Assembly (NCBI GenBank): GCA_934096405.1
Contig: CAKOLW010000009.1
Location: 1-49,447 of the forward strand
Length of the DNA: 49,447 bases
Source of the DNA: an uncultured Bacilli bacterium
Lineage (GTDB): Bacteria; Bacillota_I; Bacilli_A; RF39; UBA660
Direction of reading: 5' to 3'
Notes under the pieces: generated by a model
Told to the model about the DNA's origin: nothing
What the model saw: the letters and a program-made list of their open reading frames with translations, nothing else
The model's database searches: none
In this document: piece after piece, positions 31,232 to 40,522 of the stretch
Numbering within the stretch: the stretch's first letter is position 1
Layout of the letters: every line of letters begins with the position of its first letter
Translations under genes and position numbers: made by a program

Positions 31232-34200
31232 ATGAACTTTTCTAATAACTCGGATTTATATAAAAAACATTTGCCTGAAATACAAATGGCATTTAATTAT
31301 TCTGATATCTTAAGAGGACAAATAATTAATGAAAGAACCATTGAATATTTAAAGTGTGAAAAAGTAAATATAGATGGAAGACAATATAAAGATCACTATT
31401 TTAACGTTGAATCAGAATCATTTTATAATGAAACATATGGTGTAGTAATTAGAACAAGTGAAATGAGTAAATTATCTGGTGCTTCATGTGATTGTTATCA
31501 ATTTGAAAGAACTCATTCATGTAAACATATAATAGCCTGTCTAAAAAACTATGCTGATGTAGTATTTGAAGAAGAGTTTAACTTAGAAGACATATCTAAA
31601 TCAATATTAGAAAAATTCACTACAAATGATACACTAAACATAAAAAAAGAAGTATTTTTAGAATTAGAAGTTGAATCAATACTCCATAATAATTACTATG
31701 GATCGTACTTTTTATTTGATATAAAACTTAAAATAGGTAACGATAAAATGTATAACTACAAAACGCATCAAAGAGCATTTGTAAATGTATATAAAACACA
31801 AGAAGGAATATGTGCTTTTGGTAAAGAATTCACATACTCTCCAAATACCTGTTTCTTTAGTCCAAAAAACGAAAAACTAATAAATTATATAAATAGATAC
31901 TTTCCAAACCTAAATTCAAGATCATTCATAGATAGTAACTCTTTTAAAGAATTACTAGATTTCTTATTTGAAAACAAAATAGAATTTAAACTAGATAATC
32001 ACTTAATAAATGAAGTTATAACTGAATTTCCATTTAAAACTTACATAAAAGAAATAGAAGAAGACAAATATGAATTATCTTTAGAAACAACAGAAATGTT
32101 ACCAATTGGTGACTTAACAGATTATATATTTACTAATGGTAACATATATAAATTAGATAAAAATACAAAACAACTATTACATGAAATGTTTAGTAGAAAA
32201 ACAGAAAAACTAATTATTAAGAAAAAAGATCTAAATACATTTTCAAAAGGAATATTACCTATAATAAAAAAGAGTTTAACAGTAGATGATAAAATAAAAG
32301 ATAAAATAACTATAATAGATAAACCAGATACATCATTATATTTTGATTTAAAGAAAAATGAAGTAAGTTTAGAAATTAAATTTGATTATGGTAAAGAAGT
32401 AATAGATTACTTTGACAAGAATGATGACATATTAAGAGATATGCCTTATGAAAATGAAGTAATAAATGATGTAGTTAAATATGGCTTTGAAATAGAAAAA
32501 AATAAATTAGTAATAAAGGACTTAGAAAGTGAAGTAAATTTAATTGAATATGGACTAAGTGAATTAGCAAATAAATATAAAATATTTACTACAGAGAATT
32601 TCAAAAAAGTTAATTTAAAAAAGAAAACTAACATATCCAGTAATTTCTCAATTGGACAAGATAACATATTAAGTTATAACTTTGATATGGATGGTATTGA
32701 TAATAAAGAAATAGTTAAGATACTTAAAAGTATTAAAGAAAAGAAAAAATATTATAGATTAAAAGATGGAAGTATAGTAAATTTAGATGATGAAAATTTA
32801 AATGAATTAAATAACTTAATTGAAGACATGGAATTTACTGATGAAGAAATAATTAATGGTAAAGGTTCAATACAAAAATACCGTGCGATATATTTAGATA
32901 GTGTTAGAAATACTAAATATCACATAGTTAAAACAGATAACTTATTTACTAACTTTGTAGACAATTTTTATAAATTTAAAGATAAAAACATTAATCTAAC
33001 AAAAGAAGACTTAAGTATCCTAAGAGATTATCAAATAACTGGTGTAAAATGGCTTTATAATCTAGATAAAACTGGCTTTGGAGGAATACTAGCTGATGAA
33101 ATGGGACTAGGTAAGACAATACAAGTAATCTATTACATAAAAGAAATACTTAAGGAAAACAAAGATGCAAAATTTCTTATAGTAGTACCAACATCACTGG
33201 TTTATAACTGGGAACATGAATTTAATACATTTGGTAGTGAGATAAAAATTAAACTAATGGTAGGAAACAGACTAAAAAGAAAAGAATTGCAAGATAATAT
33301 TAATGATACAAATGTAATAATAACAACATATGGTTTAATAAGAGAAGATGAAGAATATTACATTGAACAAAATTATCATGGAATAATACTAGATGAAGCA
33401 CAAAATATAAAAAATGCTTTCGCGGGTATAACTCGTGCAGTAAAAAATATAAAATCAGATGTAAAATTTGCATTAACTGGAACACCAATTGAAAATAGTG
33501 CATTGGAATTATGGAGTATATTTGATTTTATAATGCCAGGTTACTTATCAAGTTATCAAAGATTTAATGGTAAATATAAAATAAATAATGAAACAGAAGA
33601 AGCAAACGTCTTAATTGAAGGTTTAAGTAATCAAATTAATCCATTTATACTAAGAAGAAAGAAAACTGATGTTGTAAAAGAATTACCTGAAAAAATAGAA
33701 AACAACATATTTATTGATTTATCAGATACTCAAAAAAAACTATATGTAACTGAACTTAATAATGTAAAAAAGAAAATGGAAGAAACAATAAATGAAGAGG
33801 GAATGTCTAAAGCAAGATTTCTAATATTACAATTATTAACTAAATTAAGACAAATATGTATAGATCCAAAAATAGTTTATGATGATTATAATGGTGGTAG
33901 TAACAAGATAGATAGATTATTAACTATCATAGACGAATCTATTAAAAATGGTCACAAAGTATTAATATTTACGTCTTTTAGAACAGCATTAAATATAGTA
34001 AAAAATAAACTTGAAGAAAATGACATAGAAAGTTATGTAATAGATGGTTCTGTTGATTCTAAAACTAGAATGGAAAGAGTAGATCAGTTTAATGATGAAA
34101 ATGGTAAAGTAAAAGTATTTCTAATAATGCTTAAAAGTGGTGGAACTGGACTAAATTTAGTAGGAGCCGACGTAGTAATTCACTTAGATTTATGGTGGAA

Positions 34201-34438
34201 TCCACAAGCTGAAAATCAAGCGACTGACCGTGCTCATAGAATTGGACAAAAAAATATAGTTGAAGTAATAAGATTAATATCTAAAGGAACAATTGAAGAA
34301 AAAGTATTAGAACTTCAAAACAAGAAAAAAGAACTTAGTGACAAATTAATTGATGGAACAAGAAGAGATGAAAATATAATCTCAACACTTAGTGAAGAAG
34401 ATATTAAGAACTTACTATCATATGAAAACAAAGAATAG
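31232..34438 (+). CDS. SNF2-family helicase with SWIM zinc finger
   Basis: 1068 residues; ATG 31232 with GAGAGGTG. The N-terminus has a SWIM zinc finger (C-x-C-x-n-C-x-H in 'CDCYQFERTHSCKH', about residue 87), then a long SNF2-associated region (about 130-580). The ATPase follows: 'ILADEMGLGKTIQVIYYI' (motif I), 'DEAQNIKN' (motif II), 'ALTGTPIEN' (motif III), and the C-lobe 'FLIMLKSGGTGLNLVGADVVIHLDLWWNPQAENQATDRAHRIGQ' (motifs V/VI). This is the common Bacillota RapA/HepA-like protein thought to remodel DNA-protein or RNA polymerase complexes. Confidence 0.93.
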   Translation: MNFSNNSDLYKKHLPEIQMAFNYSDILRGQIINERTIEYLKCEKVNIDGRQYKDHYFNVESESFYNETYGVVIRTSEMSKLSGASCDCYQFERTHSCKHIIACLKNYADVVFEEEFNLEDISKSILEKFTTNDTLNIKKEVFLELEVESILHNNYYGSYFLFDIKLKIGNDKMYNYKTHQRAFVNVYKTQEGICAFGKEFTYSPNTCFFSPKNEKLINYINRYFPNLNSRSFIDSNSFKELLDFLFENKIEFKLDNHLINEVITEFPFKTYIKEIEEDKYELSLETTEMLPIGDLTDYIFTNGNIYKLDKNTKQLLHEMFSRKTEKLIIKKKDLNTFSKGILPIIKKSLTVDDKIKDKITIIDKPDTSLYFDLKKNEVSLEIKFDYGKEVIDYFDKNDDILRDMPYENEVINDVVKYGFEIEKNKLVIKDLESEVNLIEYGLSELANKYKIFTTENFKKVNLKKKTNISSNFSIGQDNILSYNFDMDGIDNKEIVKILKSIKEKKKYYRLKDGSIVNLDDENLNELNNLIEDMEFTDEEIINGKGSIQKYRAIYLDSVRNTKYHIVKTDNLFTNFVDNFYKFKDKNINLTKEDLSILRDYQITGVKWLYNLDKTGFGGILADEMGLGKTIQVIYYIKEILKENKDAKFLIVVPTSLVYNWEHEFNTFGSEIKIKLMVGNRLKRKELQDNINDTNVIITTYGLIREDEEYYIEQNYHGIILDEAQNIKNAFAGITRAVKNIKSDVKFALTGTPIENSALELWSIFDFIMPGYLSSYQRFNGKYKINNETEEANVLIEGLSNQINPFILRRKKTDVVKELPEKIENNIFIDLSDTQKKLYVTELNNVKKKMEETINEEGMSKARFLILQLLTKLRQICIDPKIVYDDYNGGSNKIDRLLTIIDESIKNGHKVLIFTSFRTALNIVKNKLEENDIESYVIDGSVDSKTRMERVDQFNDENGKVKVFLIMLKSGGTGLNLVGADVVIHLDLWWNPQAENQATDRAHRIGQKNIVEVIRLISKGTIEEKVLELQNKKKELSDKLIDGTRRDENIISTLSEEDIKNLLSYENKE

Positions 34439-34781
34439 ACTTTTATACATTAAAATGTTATTATATAACACAAATGGAGAAGAAAGTTATTCAGAAACTA
34501 AAATATATGTATTATATGTCGACAATGAATTCTGTACATATTTTGATAAGAAAGAAAATAAAAAATACTTATACATGGTTGATATAGAATCATATGGTTT
34601 ATCTGCAGAAAACTTTAAAGCAGTAAAAGATGTTAATGAATTAAAAAAAATAACTAAATCTATAATAACATACTTTAAAAATTCTGACTTAACAAATGTA
34701 AATAATGATAAAGAAATAGGGTCTAATTTAGAAGGTGTGATATTTGAAAGAAAATTAGTTAATAAAATAAAAGAATCATAA
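34422..34781 (+). CDS. Hypothetical protein overlapping the helicase end
   Basis: 119 residues from ATG 34422, which lies 17 nt before the helicase stop in another frame; GTG 34392 and ATG 34455 are alternatives. None has a good ribosome site, so translation probably depends on ribosomes finishing the helicase gene. The protein is small, soluble and mixed alpha/beta ('ETKIYVLYVDNEFCTYFDKKENKKYLYMVDIE'). No family recognised. Confidence 0.55.
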   Translation: MKTKNRLLYIKMLLYNTNGEESYSETKIYVLYVDNEFCTYFDKKENKKYLYMVDIESYGLSAENFKAVKDVNELKKITKSIITYFKNSDLTNVNNDKEIGSNLEGVIFERKLVNKIKES

Positions 34782-34787
34782 GAATAG

Positions 34788-34824
34788 AAACATTAGTATT
34801 GTTTAAATATTAATGTTTTTGTTT
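34788..34824 (+). terminator. Terminator after the helicase operon
   Basis: AAACATTAGTAT (34788-34799) and ATATTAATGTTT (34807-34818), then T-rich sequence. Confidence 0.8.
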
Positions 34825-34836
34825 TACGATATATGT

Positions 34837-34842
34837 TATAAT
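34837..34842 (+). promoter_or_regulatory. Extended -10 promoter of the S41 peptidase gene
   Basis: TGTTATAAT: TATAAT at 34837-34842 with a TG at 34834-34835; the -35 region is weak and lies in the terminator T run. Confidence 0.6.
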
Positions 34843-34860
34843 AACTATGCAGGTGAAACA

Positions 34861-36057
34861 ATGGAGAAAAAATATAAAGAAGATTTAGAATATTTTTTAA
34901 ATTATGTAGAACTAAAAAGAGGCATGGAACTAGATAAAAAGTATCCCAATGAAAGTATGCACATTGATTTTTATTTTTTGCATAGTAAAAGTGAATTAGA
35001 AGAATTTATAAATAATTTTATAAGTAATAACTATATAAAAAACGATTATGATTTCTATTACTTAATGTGTTCTATTATAAAGTATATGTGTGGATCATTA
35101 GATGCACATACAAGTATAGTTATGAATAATACTAATTGTTATCCTTTATCTATACAAGCACTTAATGAAAAAATATATGTTACAAAATGTAATGAAGAAA
35201 AATATAGTTATAGTGAATTATTAGAAGTAAATGGAATTGATATAAAGAAAATAGTAAAAGAGTTAGAAGATATCACTTGTTACGGAACATATGAATGGTT
35301 TTTATCAAGATTACATTTTTACTTAAATGATAAGAATAAATTATTATCTTTACCAAGTATAGATATTAATTCTAAATATATTGAATACAAAACAACTAAA
35401 GGCACAATTAAATATGAAATAGATAAAGATTATTCAGAAGAACTTTCAAAAATAAAAAAAGAAAACTTTCAACAAATTCAAATTAGAAATAATATATTAA
35501 TATTAAAGTACCCTAAGTGTAACAATAAATTTGCACCAAATATAAGAAAATTAAGAAGTATAATTAATGCTAATAATGTTGATACATTTATATTAGATCT
35601 AAGAGGTAATTCAGGTGGTAATTCTTCATTAATTAATCCATTAATAAGATATTTAAAACATTCTAAATTAAAATTAATAACTTTAGTTAATAAAACAATA
35701 TTTTCAAGTGATAGAACTGCTATAATTGACATGCTTAAAATTGGAAGTAAAATAGTTGGTCAAGGAATTGGAACACCTATTAATTGCTTTGGTTCTGTAC
35801 AAAAGTATGGTGAATTACCCAATACTAAATTTACTTTTTCATTATCAAGCGCATATCTATATGAAGATGAAAAGAAGCATATTATGAAAGCTATACATAC
35901 TAAAAAGAAATTACATAAAATGCCTAAAAGTTTTTATGAAACAAAATATTTAAAAATAGATTATTATATTAATTTAACTATTGATGATTATCAATCTGAA
36001 AGTGATGTTATGTTAGACAAATGTTGTGAGTGGATTGACAATACATTTAATAGTTAA
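34861..36057 (+). CDS. S41-family (C-terminal processing) peptidase-like protein, cytoplasmic
   Basis: 398 residues; ATG 34861 with CAGGTGA, preferred over the longer frame from 34813, which would begin before the promoter. A helical N-terminal part is followed by a degenerate PDZ-like segment ('IYVTKCNEEKYSYSELLEVNGIDIKKI') and the S41 core: 'NVDTFILDLRGNSGGNSSLINPLIRYL', 'TLVNKTIFSSDRTAIIDMLK' (probable catalytic Ser) and 'GQGIGTPINCFGSVQKYGELPNTKF'. There is no signal peptide, so unlike CtpA it should act in the cytoplasm. Confidence 0.75.
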   Translation: MEKKYKEDLEYFLNYVELKRGMELDKKYPNESMHIDFYFLHSKSELEEFINNFISNNYIKNDYDFYYLMCSIIKYMCGSLDAHTSIVMNNTNCYPLSIQALNEKIYVTKCNEEKYSYSELLEVNGIDIKKIVKELEDITCYGTYEWFLSRLHFYLNDKNKLLSLPSIDINSKYIEYKTTKGTIKYEIDKDYSEELSKIKKENFQQIQIRNNILILKYPKCNNKFAPNIRKLRSIINANNVDTFILDLRGNSGGNSSLINPLIRYLKHSKLKLITLVNKTIFSSDRTAIIDMLKIGSKIVGQGIGTPINCFGSVQKYGELPNTKFTFSLSSAYLYEDEKKHIMKAIHTKKKLHKMPKSFYETKYLKIDYYINLTIDDYQSESDVMLDKCCEWIDNTFNS

Positions 36058-36082
36058 CCGCATTTAAAAAACTATAGTAAAT

Positions 36083-36111
36083 TTGACGAAATGTATTTTA
36101 TGTGATACAAT
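36083..36111 (+). promoter_or_regulatory. Sigma-A promoter
   Basis: TTGACG (36083-36088), 17 nt, TACAAT (36106-36111), ahead of the gene at 36136. Confidence 0.8.
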
Positions 36112-36135
36112 ATATTCAGAAATGGGGGAGGAATA

Positions 36136-36591
36136 ATGAATAGAATGTATGATGAAAAAGGTATGTTAAAACCAAAATTTTGTGTGAGTGTTGCAGGTTT
36201 AAATAGTATGTTCAGGAAAATTGAAGAAGAAAATATTAAGATTTATGGTAATATAATAAAAAAACCATATTATAGACCATATTATTCTGAAGGAAAAATC
36301 ATTTATAAAGGCATAGATGGAAAAGATTATCCAGACATGGCATCAGTACAAAAAGCTGATAAATTATTTTGGGAAGGAGAACTTGAAAGATTACAATCAG
36401 CTATTCAAAAATACCGTGATGCTTTAATAAAAAGGATTGAAAAAGAATTACCTCTTGAAGATAAAAGATTAGCACCAAGAATAGCTGGAAAAATTGTATT
36501 GAGAGAAGTAGAAGAGCTTGCAACATATACAGCAGATAAAAAAATTAATGAAGAACTTAAAGGTAGATGTCAAACTCTAATAAAATATTAA
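36136..36591 (+). CDS. Hypothetical protein
   Basis: 151 residues, ATG 36136 with GGGGGAGGA. The first half has aromatic, proline-rich stretches (KKPYYRPYYSEGKIIYKG); the second half is a long charged helix pair (about 68-140). It is soluble, with no signal sequence and one Cys near each end. No family recognised. Own promoter and terminator show it is a single-gene unit. Confidence 0.65.
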   Translation: MNRMYDEKGMLKPKFCVSVAGLNSMFRKIEEENIKIYGNIIKKPYYRPYYSEGKIIYKGIDGKDYPDMASVQKADKLFWEGELERLQSAIQKYRDALIKRIEKELPLEDKRLAPRIAGKIVLREVEELATYTADKKINEELKGRCQTLIKY

Positions 36592-36605
36592 ATTAAAATA
36601 TAAAT

Positions 36606-36639
36606 AATCGTAAGATATGCAAATCTTATGATTTTTTTT
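36606..36639 (+). terminator. Terminator
   Basis: AATCGTAAGAT and ATCTTATGATT arms with one mismatch, followed by a T8 run. Confidence 0.88.
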
Positions 36640-36643
36640 AAAC

Positions 36644-36672
36644 TTTACTTTTACATGAATTTATGCTATTAT
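36644..36672 (+). promoter_or_regulatory. Probable promoter
   Basis: TTTACT (36644-36649), 17 nt, TATTAT (36667-36672), with TG before the -10 box; upstream of the gene at 36696. Confidence 0.55.
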
Positions 36673-36695
36673 AAGTCCCACTTGGAGGAACACAA

Positions 36696-37220
36696 ATGAA
36701 AGAAGATATTTTAAGACAAATAAAAGATGAAGTAAGTGATAAACTTTCAAAGCTTGATGAATATAATACTCATGCAAGATTAATAAATAAGAAAGTTGAA
36801 GAAAATAATAAAAAATATTTATCTAGAGGTTTGCCATTACACGATTCTGCATTTATACCTGAAAAGACTAGATATGATGTTATTTTTGAAACATACAAAA
36901 AATATATAAAATCAATTTTACCTGAAGAAACTAATCAAATATTTGTATATCTTGGTACTTATAAACCAAATAATTCAACAGATGAGTTTGATTCTTTTGA
37001 CATTGAAACTGAACCAAAGTATCCTAATGCCAGTTATAGACGCTATGCTGATTTAGAAGGATTATGGGAAGAACAAGTACCTATTGAAAAATGTGAAGAG
37101 TTTGAAAAGTCGCATACAGTAATATATGATGATTATAACAAATTACTAAAAGAATTTTTAATAAGTTCAATTTGTGATAGTCAAGATAAAGCCGTTTCAC
37201 GAATTCTAAGAAGAAAATAA
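36696..37220 (+). CDS. Hypothetical protein
   Basis: 174 residues, ATG 36696 after TTGGAGGAA. The protein is soluble and mostly helical at both ends, with a central beta part (NQIFVYLGTYKPN, then a Glu/Asp-rich SYRRYADLEGLWEEQVP). No membrane segment, signal or known motif. Its stand-alone promoter and terminator mirror those of the preceding gene; the two are not similar in sequence. Confidence 0.65.
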   Translation: MKEDILRQIKDEVSDKLSKLDEYNTHARLINKKVEENNKKYLSRGLPLHDSAFIPEKTRYDVIFETYKKYIKSILPEETNQIFVYLGTYKPNNSTDEFDSFDIETEPKYPNASYRRYADLEGLWEEQVPIEKCEEFEKSHTVIYDDYNKLLKEFLISSICDSQDKAVSRILRRK

Positions 37221-37240
37221 TAAACATTTAGTTAAAAAAG

Positions 37241-37276
37241 CATTATATTAATCAGATAATATAATGTTTTAATTTT
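37241..37276 (+). terminator. Terminator
   Basis: CATTATATTA (37241-37250), loop, TAATATAATG (37257-37266): a perfect 10-bp stem with A run before and T-rich tail after. The remaining sequence to the tRNA (37277-37383) is plain AT-rich DNA. Confidence 0.88.
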
Positions 37277-37383
37277 GTATAAAAATTTAAACGATAAATA
37301 ATAAAAGTTAAACTAAATAAAAAAACTAGATTTTTAAATCCAGACATCAAATATTTTTAGAGTATTTTTTGGAGTACAAAAAT

Positions 37384-37407
37384 AAAAAAGTCCTTATTAT
37401 AAGGACC
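37384..37407 (-). terminator. Terminator of tRNA-Leu
   Basis: On the minus strand GTCCTTA and TAAGGAC arms are followed by TTTTTT, about 14 nt past the CCA end. Confidence 0.88.
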
Positions 37408-37420
37408 AAATAGCATTATA

Positions 37421-37506
37421 TGGTGCTCCCCCAGGGACTCGAACCCTGACATATTTCTATACACGATTTTGAGTCGTGCGCGTCTACCAATTCCGCCACA
37501 GGAGCA
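37421..37506 (-). tRNA. tRNA-Leu (anticodon CAA)
   Basis: 86 nt including encoded CCA. The acceptor stem TGCTCCT pairs with GGGGAGCA, with a D-arm typical of class II tRNAs (GGCGGAATTGGTAGACGCG), anticodon stem CACGA/TCGTG with loop CTCAAAA (anticodon CAA, decoding UUG), a longer variable arm and a T-arm with GGTTCGAGTCC. The anticodon loop and long variable arm identify leucine. Confidence 0.95.
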
Positions 37507-37563
37507 GTAACTTAATTATATATTAATATTTATGAAAATACAAGAACAAACATAAAATTTATT

Positions 37564-37917
37564 ATGACTGATGAAAGTTTAAAAAGACTAAAAGCATTAA
37601 ATATTGGTGAAATAATATTTATAATATTTATAGTTATATCAGTAAGTGGAATAATTGCTAATGAATATGAAAAGGGTTACATATTAAAAAAGAATAACAA
37701 TGGTAAAAAAATAGCACATTATATTAGACTTGCTGTTTTAGTTGTGGCTTTATTAATCTATATATACTTTCTAAAAACAAGAGTAGAAAAAGTAATAACA
37801 TCAAAAACATTCCTAAACAATCTAGATGTACTAGCAACCATTCTTTTTGTAATAGGTGGAATAATATTTATTTATACTGAATACAAAGGAGATGAAGAGG
37901 CAATAATTATTGAATAA
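37564..37917 (+). CDS. Small membrane protein of unknown function
   Basis: 117 residues, ATG 37564. Three predicted membrane helices (about 15-33, 52-69 and 87-105) with an acidic C-terminus (EYKGDEEAIIIE). No clear ribosome site is seen, so the start is uncertain. No family recognised. It lies 52 nt upstream of gltX on the same strand. Confidence 0.6.
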   Translation: MTDESLKRLKALNIGEIIFIIFIVISVSGIIANEYEKGYILKKNNNGKKIAHYIRLAVLVVALLIYIYFLKTRVEKVITSKTFLNNLDVLATILFVIGGIIFIYTEYKGDEEAIIIE

Positions 37918-37969
37918 GTATTAAAATTATAGTAAAATAATATTGAACTTAAAGAAAAGAGGAATTATT

Positions 37970-39595
37970 ATGAATTATAAAGAATTAGCTGATCTTTTAT
38001 ACCCAGATGTTACAATGACTATAGAAGATTTAGAAAAAAAATATCCTAAAAGAAATCTAGATGAAAATGCTATTGTAGGTCGTTTTGCACCTAGTCCTAC
38101 TGGAAGAATGCATATGGGAAACTTATTCGCAGCATTTATTCCAGAAACATTTGCACATCAATCTAATGGAGTATATCTTTTAAGAATAGAAGATACTGAC
38201 TTAAAAAGAACCATTGAAGATGGAACAAGACATATTCTAGAAGATTTTAATGAATTTAATTTAGTTGTTGATGAAGATCCAATAAATGGTGGTGCATACG
38301 GTCCATATAGACAAAGAGAAAGAATAGATATTTATCACACAGTAGCCAAATACTTAGTATCAATTGGAAGAGCATATCCTTGCTTTTGTAGTGAAGGAGA
38401 ACTAGATGAAATGAGAAAACATCAAGAAGAAAACAAAGAAAGAATAGGTTACTATGGTAAATATGCAAAATGTAGAAATCTAACTTTAGAAGAAGTAAAA
38501 AAGCATTTAGAAAATAATGATGAATGGACTTTAAGATTAAAAAGTGAAGGAGACTTTAATAAGAAATTTATATTTAATGACTTAGTAAAAGGTAAGTTAG
38601 AATTACCAGAAAATGATATGGATCAAGTACTTATTAAATCTGATGGAGTACCACCTTATGCATTCGCACATGTATGTGATGATCACTTCATGAGAGTAAA
38701 TCTTGTAACAAGAGATGATTCATACATTTCATCAGTCCCATTCCATGTAGAATTATGGGATGCATGTGGTTTTGAAAAACCTAAATTTGCACATATTCTT
38801 CCTATTAATAAAAAAGAAGGAGAAAAAATAAGAAAGATAAGTAAAAGAAAAGATCCAGAAGCAGCAGTTGCTTTCTATCATGAAAAAGGAATTCCTGTTG
38901 AAGCAATAAAATTATACTTTGCTACTTTACTAAATTCAAACTTTGAAGAATGGTTTATGGCAAACCCAACAAAATCCTATAGAGAATTTTCTTTTACCTT
39001 TGACAAGATGAGTACAAGCGGTTCATTATTTGATTTAGAAAAACTAATTAATATATCTAAAAATTATATAAGCAGATTAAAAGCATCAGATGTTTACAAT
39101 AACTTAATAAACTGGGCTCAGACATATGACAATGATTTCTACGAATTAGTAACAAGATACAAAGATTATACTATAAATGTTTTAAATATTGAAAGAGAAG
39201 TAGATAGACCAAGAAAAGATATTGAAAGTTATAGTGCTGTTAAAAGAGAAATTGGTTATATGTTTGATGAATTATTTTTTGATGAAGAAATTAATTTTGA
39301 AAGAAAAGATTTTTATTCTAAAGAAATGCTTGAATACTATATAGATAATGTTTATGATGAAAATGATGATAAACAAACTTGGTTTAGTAAAATAAAAGAA
39401 ATGTGTCCAAAATTCGGCTTTGCAAGTGAAACTAAAGAATATAAGGCAAATCCTGAAAATTTCAAAGGATCCTTAGCTCATGCATGCGAAGTAATTAGAG
39501 TTGCTGTAACTCATAGAACTATGACACCAGATTTATATGAAATACTTAAATTATTAGGTAAAGAAAGAATAAAAGAAAGAATATCTGATTTTTAA
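37970..39595 (+). CDS. gltX: Glutamyl-tRNA synthetase
   Basis: 541 residues; ATG 37970 with AGAGGAA, rather than the upstream in-frame ATG. The class I signature HIGH appears as 'FAPSPTGRMHMGNLFAAF' and KMSKS as 'KIRKISKRKDPEA'; 'RIEDTD' and 'DGVPPYAFAHVCDDHFMRVNLVTRDD' are also conserved. It charges tRNA-Glu, and in lineages without GlnRS also tRNA-Gln. It is longer than the common 480-500 residues and carries an extended C-terminal half. A tRNA-Glu gene follows 48 bp downstream. Confidence 0.93.
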   Translation: MNYKELADLLYPDVTMTIEDLEKKYPKRNLDENAIVGRFAPSPTGRMHMGNLFAAFIPETFAHQSNGVYLLRIEDTDLKRTIEDGTRHILEDFNEFNLVVDEDPINGGAYGPYRQRERIDIYHTVAKYLVSIGRAYPCFCSEGELDEMRKHQEENKERIGYYGKYAKCRNLTLEEVKKHLENNDEWTLRLKSEGDFNKKFIFNDLVKGKLELPENDMDQVLIKSDGVPPYAFAHVCDDHFMRVNLVTRDDSYISSVPFHVELWDACGFEKPKFAHILPINKKEGEKIRKISKRKDPEAAVAFYHEKGIPVEAIKLYFATLLNSNFEEWFMANPTKSYREFSFTFDKMSTSGSLFDLEKLINISKNYISRLKASDVYNNLINWAQTYDNDFYELVTRYKDYTINVLNIEREVDRPRKDIESYSAVKREIGYMFDELFFDEEINFERKDFYSKEMLEYYIDNVYDENDDKQTWFSKIKEMCPKFGFASETKEYKANPENFKGSLAHACEVIRVAVTHRTMTPDLYEILKLLGKERIKERISDF

Positions 39596-39643
39596 TTGTA
39601 AAAAATGAATGTATATGATAAAATTTATATGCATTCATTAAAT

Positions 39644-39719
39644 GGCCTGTTGGTGAAATGGTTAACACATAAGCCTCTCAAGCTTACATTCACGGGTTCA
39701 AATCCCGTACAGGTCACCA
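39644..39719 (+). tRNA. tRNA-Glu (anticodon CTC)
   Basis: 76 nt with encoded CCA. Acceptor stem GGCCTGT/ACAGGTC, anticodon stem TAAGC/GCTTA with loop CTCTCAA (anticodon CTC, decoding GAG), T-arm GGTTCAAATCC. CTC is the rarer tRNA-Glu isoacceptor in AT-rich Bacillota. Confidence 0.93.
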
Positions 39720-39733
39720 AATATAATAACTAT

Positions 39734-39757
39734 CCCCGTATTTTCGGGGTTTTATTT
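39734..39757 (+). terminator. Terminator of tRNA-Glu (and gltX)
   Basis: CCCCG (39734-39738), loop, CGGGG (39745-39749), then TTTTATTTT. Confidence 0.9.
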
Positions 39758-39774
39758 TAACTTTTTTCCGATTA

Positions 39775-39824
39775 TTACCACATTTACCAACATTTTCATA
39801 ATTTCCGTGGTAATTTTGTGGTAA
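39775..39824. repeat. Cluster of TTACCAC/GTGGTAA repeats next to tRNA-Glu
   Basis: TTACCAC (39775-39781), TTACCAA (39784-39790), GTGGTAA (39807-39813) and GTGGTAA (39818-39824): two direct copies facing two inverted copies within 50 bp. The layout resembles integrase arm-type binding sites at an integration site, but no integrase gene is present. Confidence 0.5.
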
Positions 39825-39835
39825 AAATTTAATTA

Positions 39836-39866
39836 TAAAAAACCTAGCAAATCTAGGTTAATTTTA
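39836..39866. terminator. Terminator of the minus-strand gene at 39877
   Basis: AACCTAG and CTAGGTT arms with a CAAAT loop; the minus strand continues into TTTTTT. Confidence 0.82.
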
Positions 39867-39876
39867 ACACAATAAT

Positions 39877-40482
39877 TTAATAAAATTTTCCATTTATATC
39901 TTTAAATACAACAACATGAGAATCAAAATTATAAGTACTATTATTATCAGATAAGTTATTTACAGAAACAATATATTTTTTATCAGTAACGGTTTTAATT
40001 TTAAAATCTTCATACATCAAACACTCTATACACACAACTTTTAAAGTACCATCTTCAGTTATATAATATAAATATTCATACCCACCATTACCATCATCAA
40101 CTAAAAATGCATCAATAACATCTTTATCAACTAAATAATTAGTATATTCTTTAAAATCTGGTATAGTAAGTTTAAGATTAAACTCTGAATCTAAAGTAGC
40201 ACTAATAGTACTCTCATATAATCGACTTTGTGAACTAAGAGTTATTAAACCATTTTCAAATCTTGGTTCATTTTTTCTTCTGCTTAAGTATTCTTTATAT
40301 AATTTCTCGCTTTTTTCATCGCTTATAGTAACTTTATTTTTGACATCATCATCATTATTATTTTCACATTTCACTTCTTCATTTTTAGAAAATAAAATAA
40401 CCTTAGTTTTATAAAGTACCGCAAATGAAGTAAAGCATATAACTAATCCAAATAATAACCCCAATAAAATCTTTTTCATCAT
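39877..40482 (-). CDS. Membrane-anchored hypothetical protein
   Basis: 201 residues; start ATG 40482 (or 40479) after AGGAG. One N-terminal membrane helix (about 3-24), then a hydrophilic outer domain with strand-rich stretches (YEYLYYITEDGTLKVVCIECLMYEDFKIKTVTDKKYIVSV). No lipobox and no recognised domain. It is probably an extracellular, membrane-tethered protein. A 220-bp intergenic region upstream holds a TCAATGTC/GACATTGA inverted repeat (about 40523-40548) but no other feature. Confidence 0.65.
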   Translation of the reverse strand: MMKKILLGLLFGLVICFTSFAVLYKTKVILFSKNEEVKCENNNDDDVKNKVTISDEKSEKLYKEYLSRRKNEPRFENGLITLSSQSRLYESTISATLDSEFNLKLTIPDFKEYTNYLVDKDVIDAFLVDDGNGGYEYLYYITEDGTLKVVCIECLMYEDFKIKTVTDKKYIVSVNNLSDNNSTYNFDSHVVVFKDINGKFY

Positions 40483-40522
40483 TAATCATCTCCTATACTT
40501 TAATTATTATATATAAAAATAT

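Noticed and set aside
31063..31245. 60-codon plus-strand frame across the surface protein terminator
   Set aside because: It overlaps the surface protein in another frame and crosses the terminator; no ribosome site.
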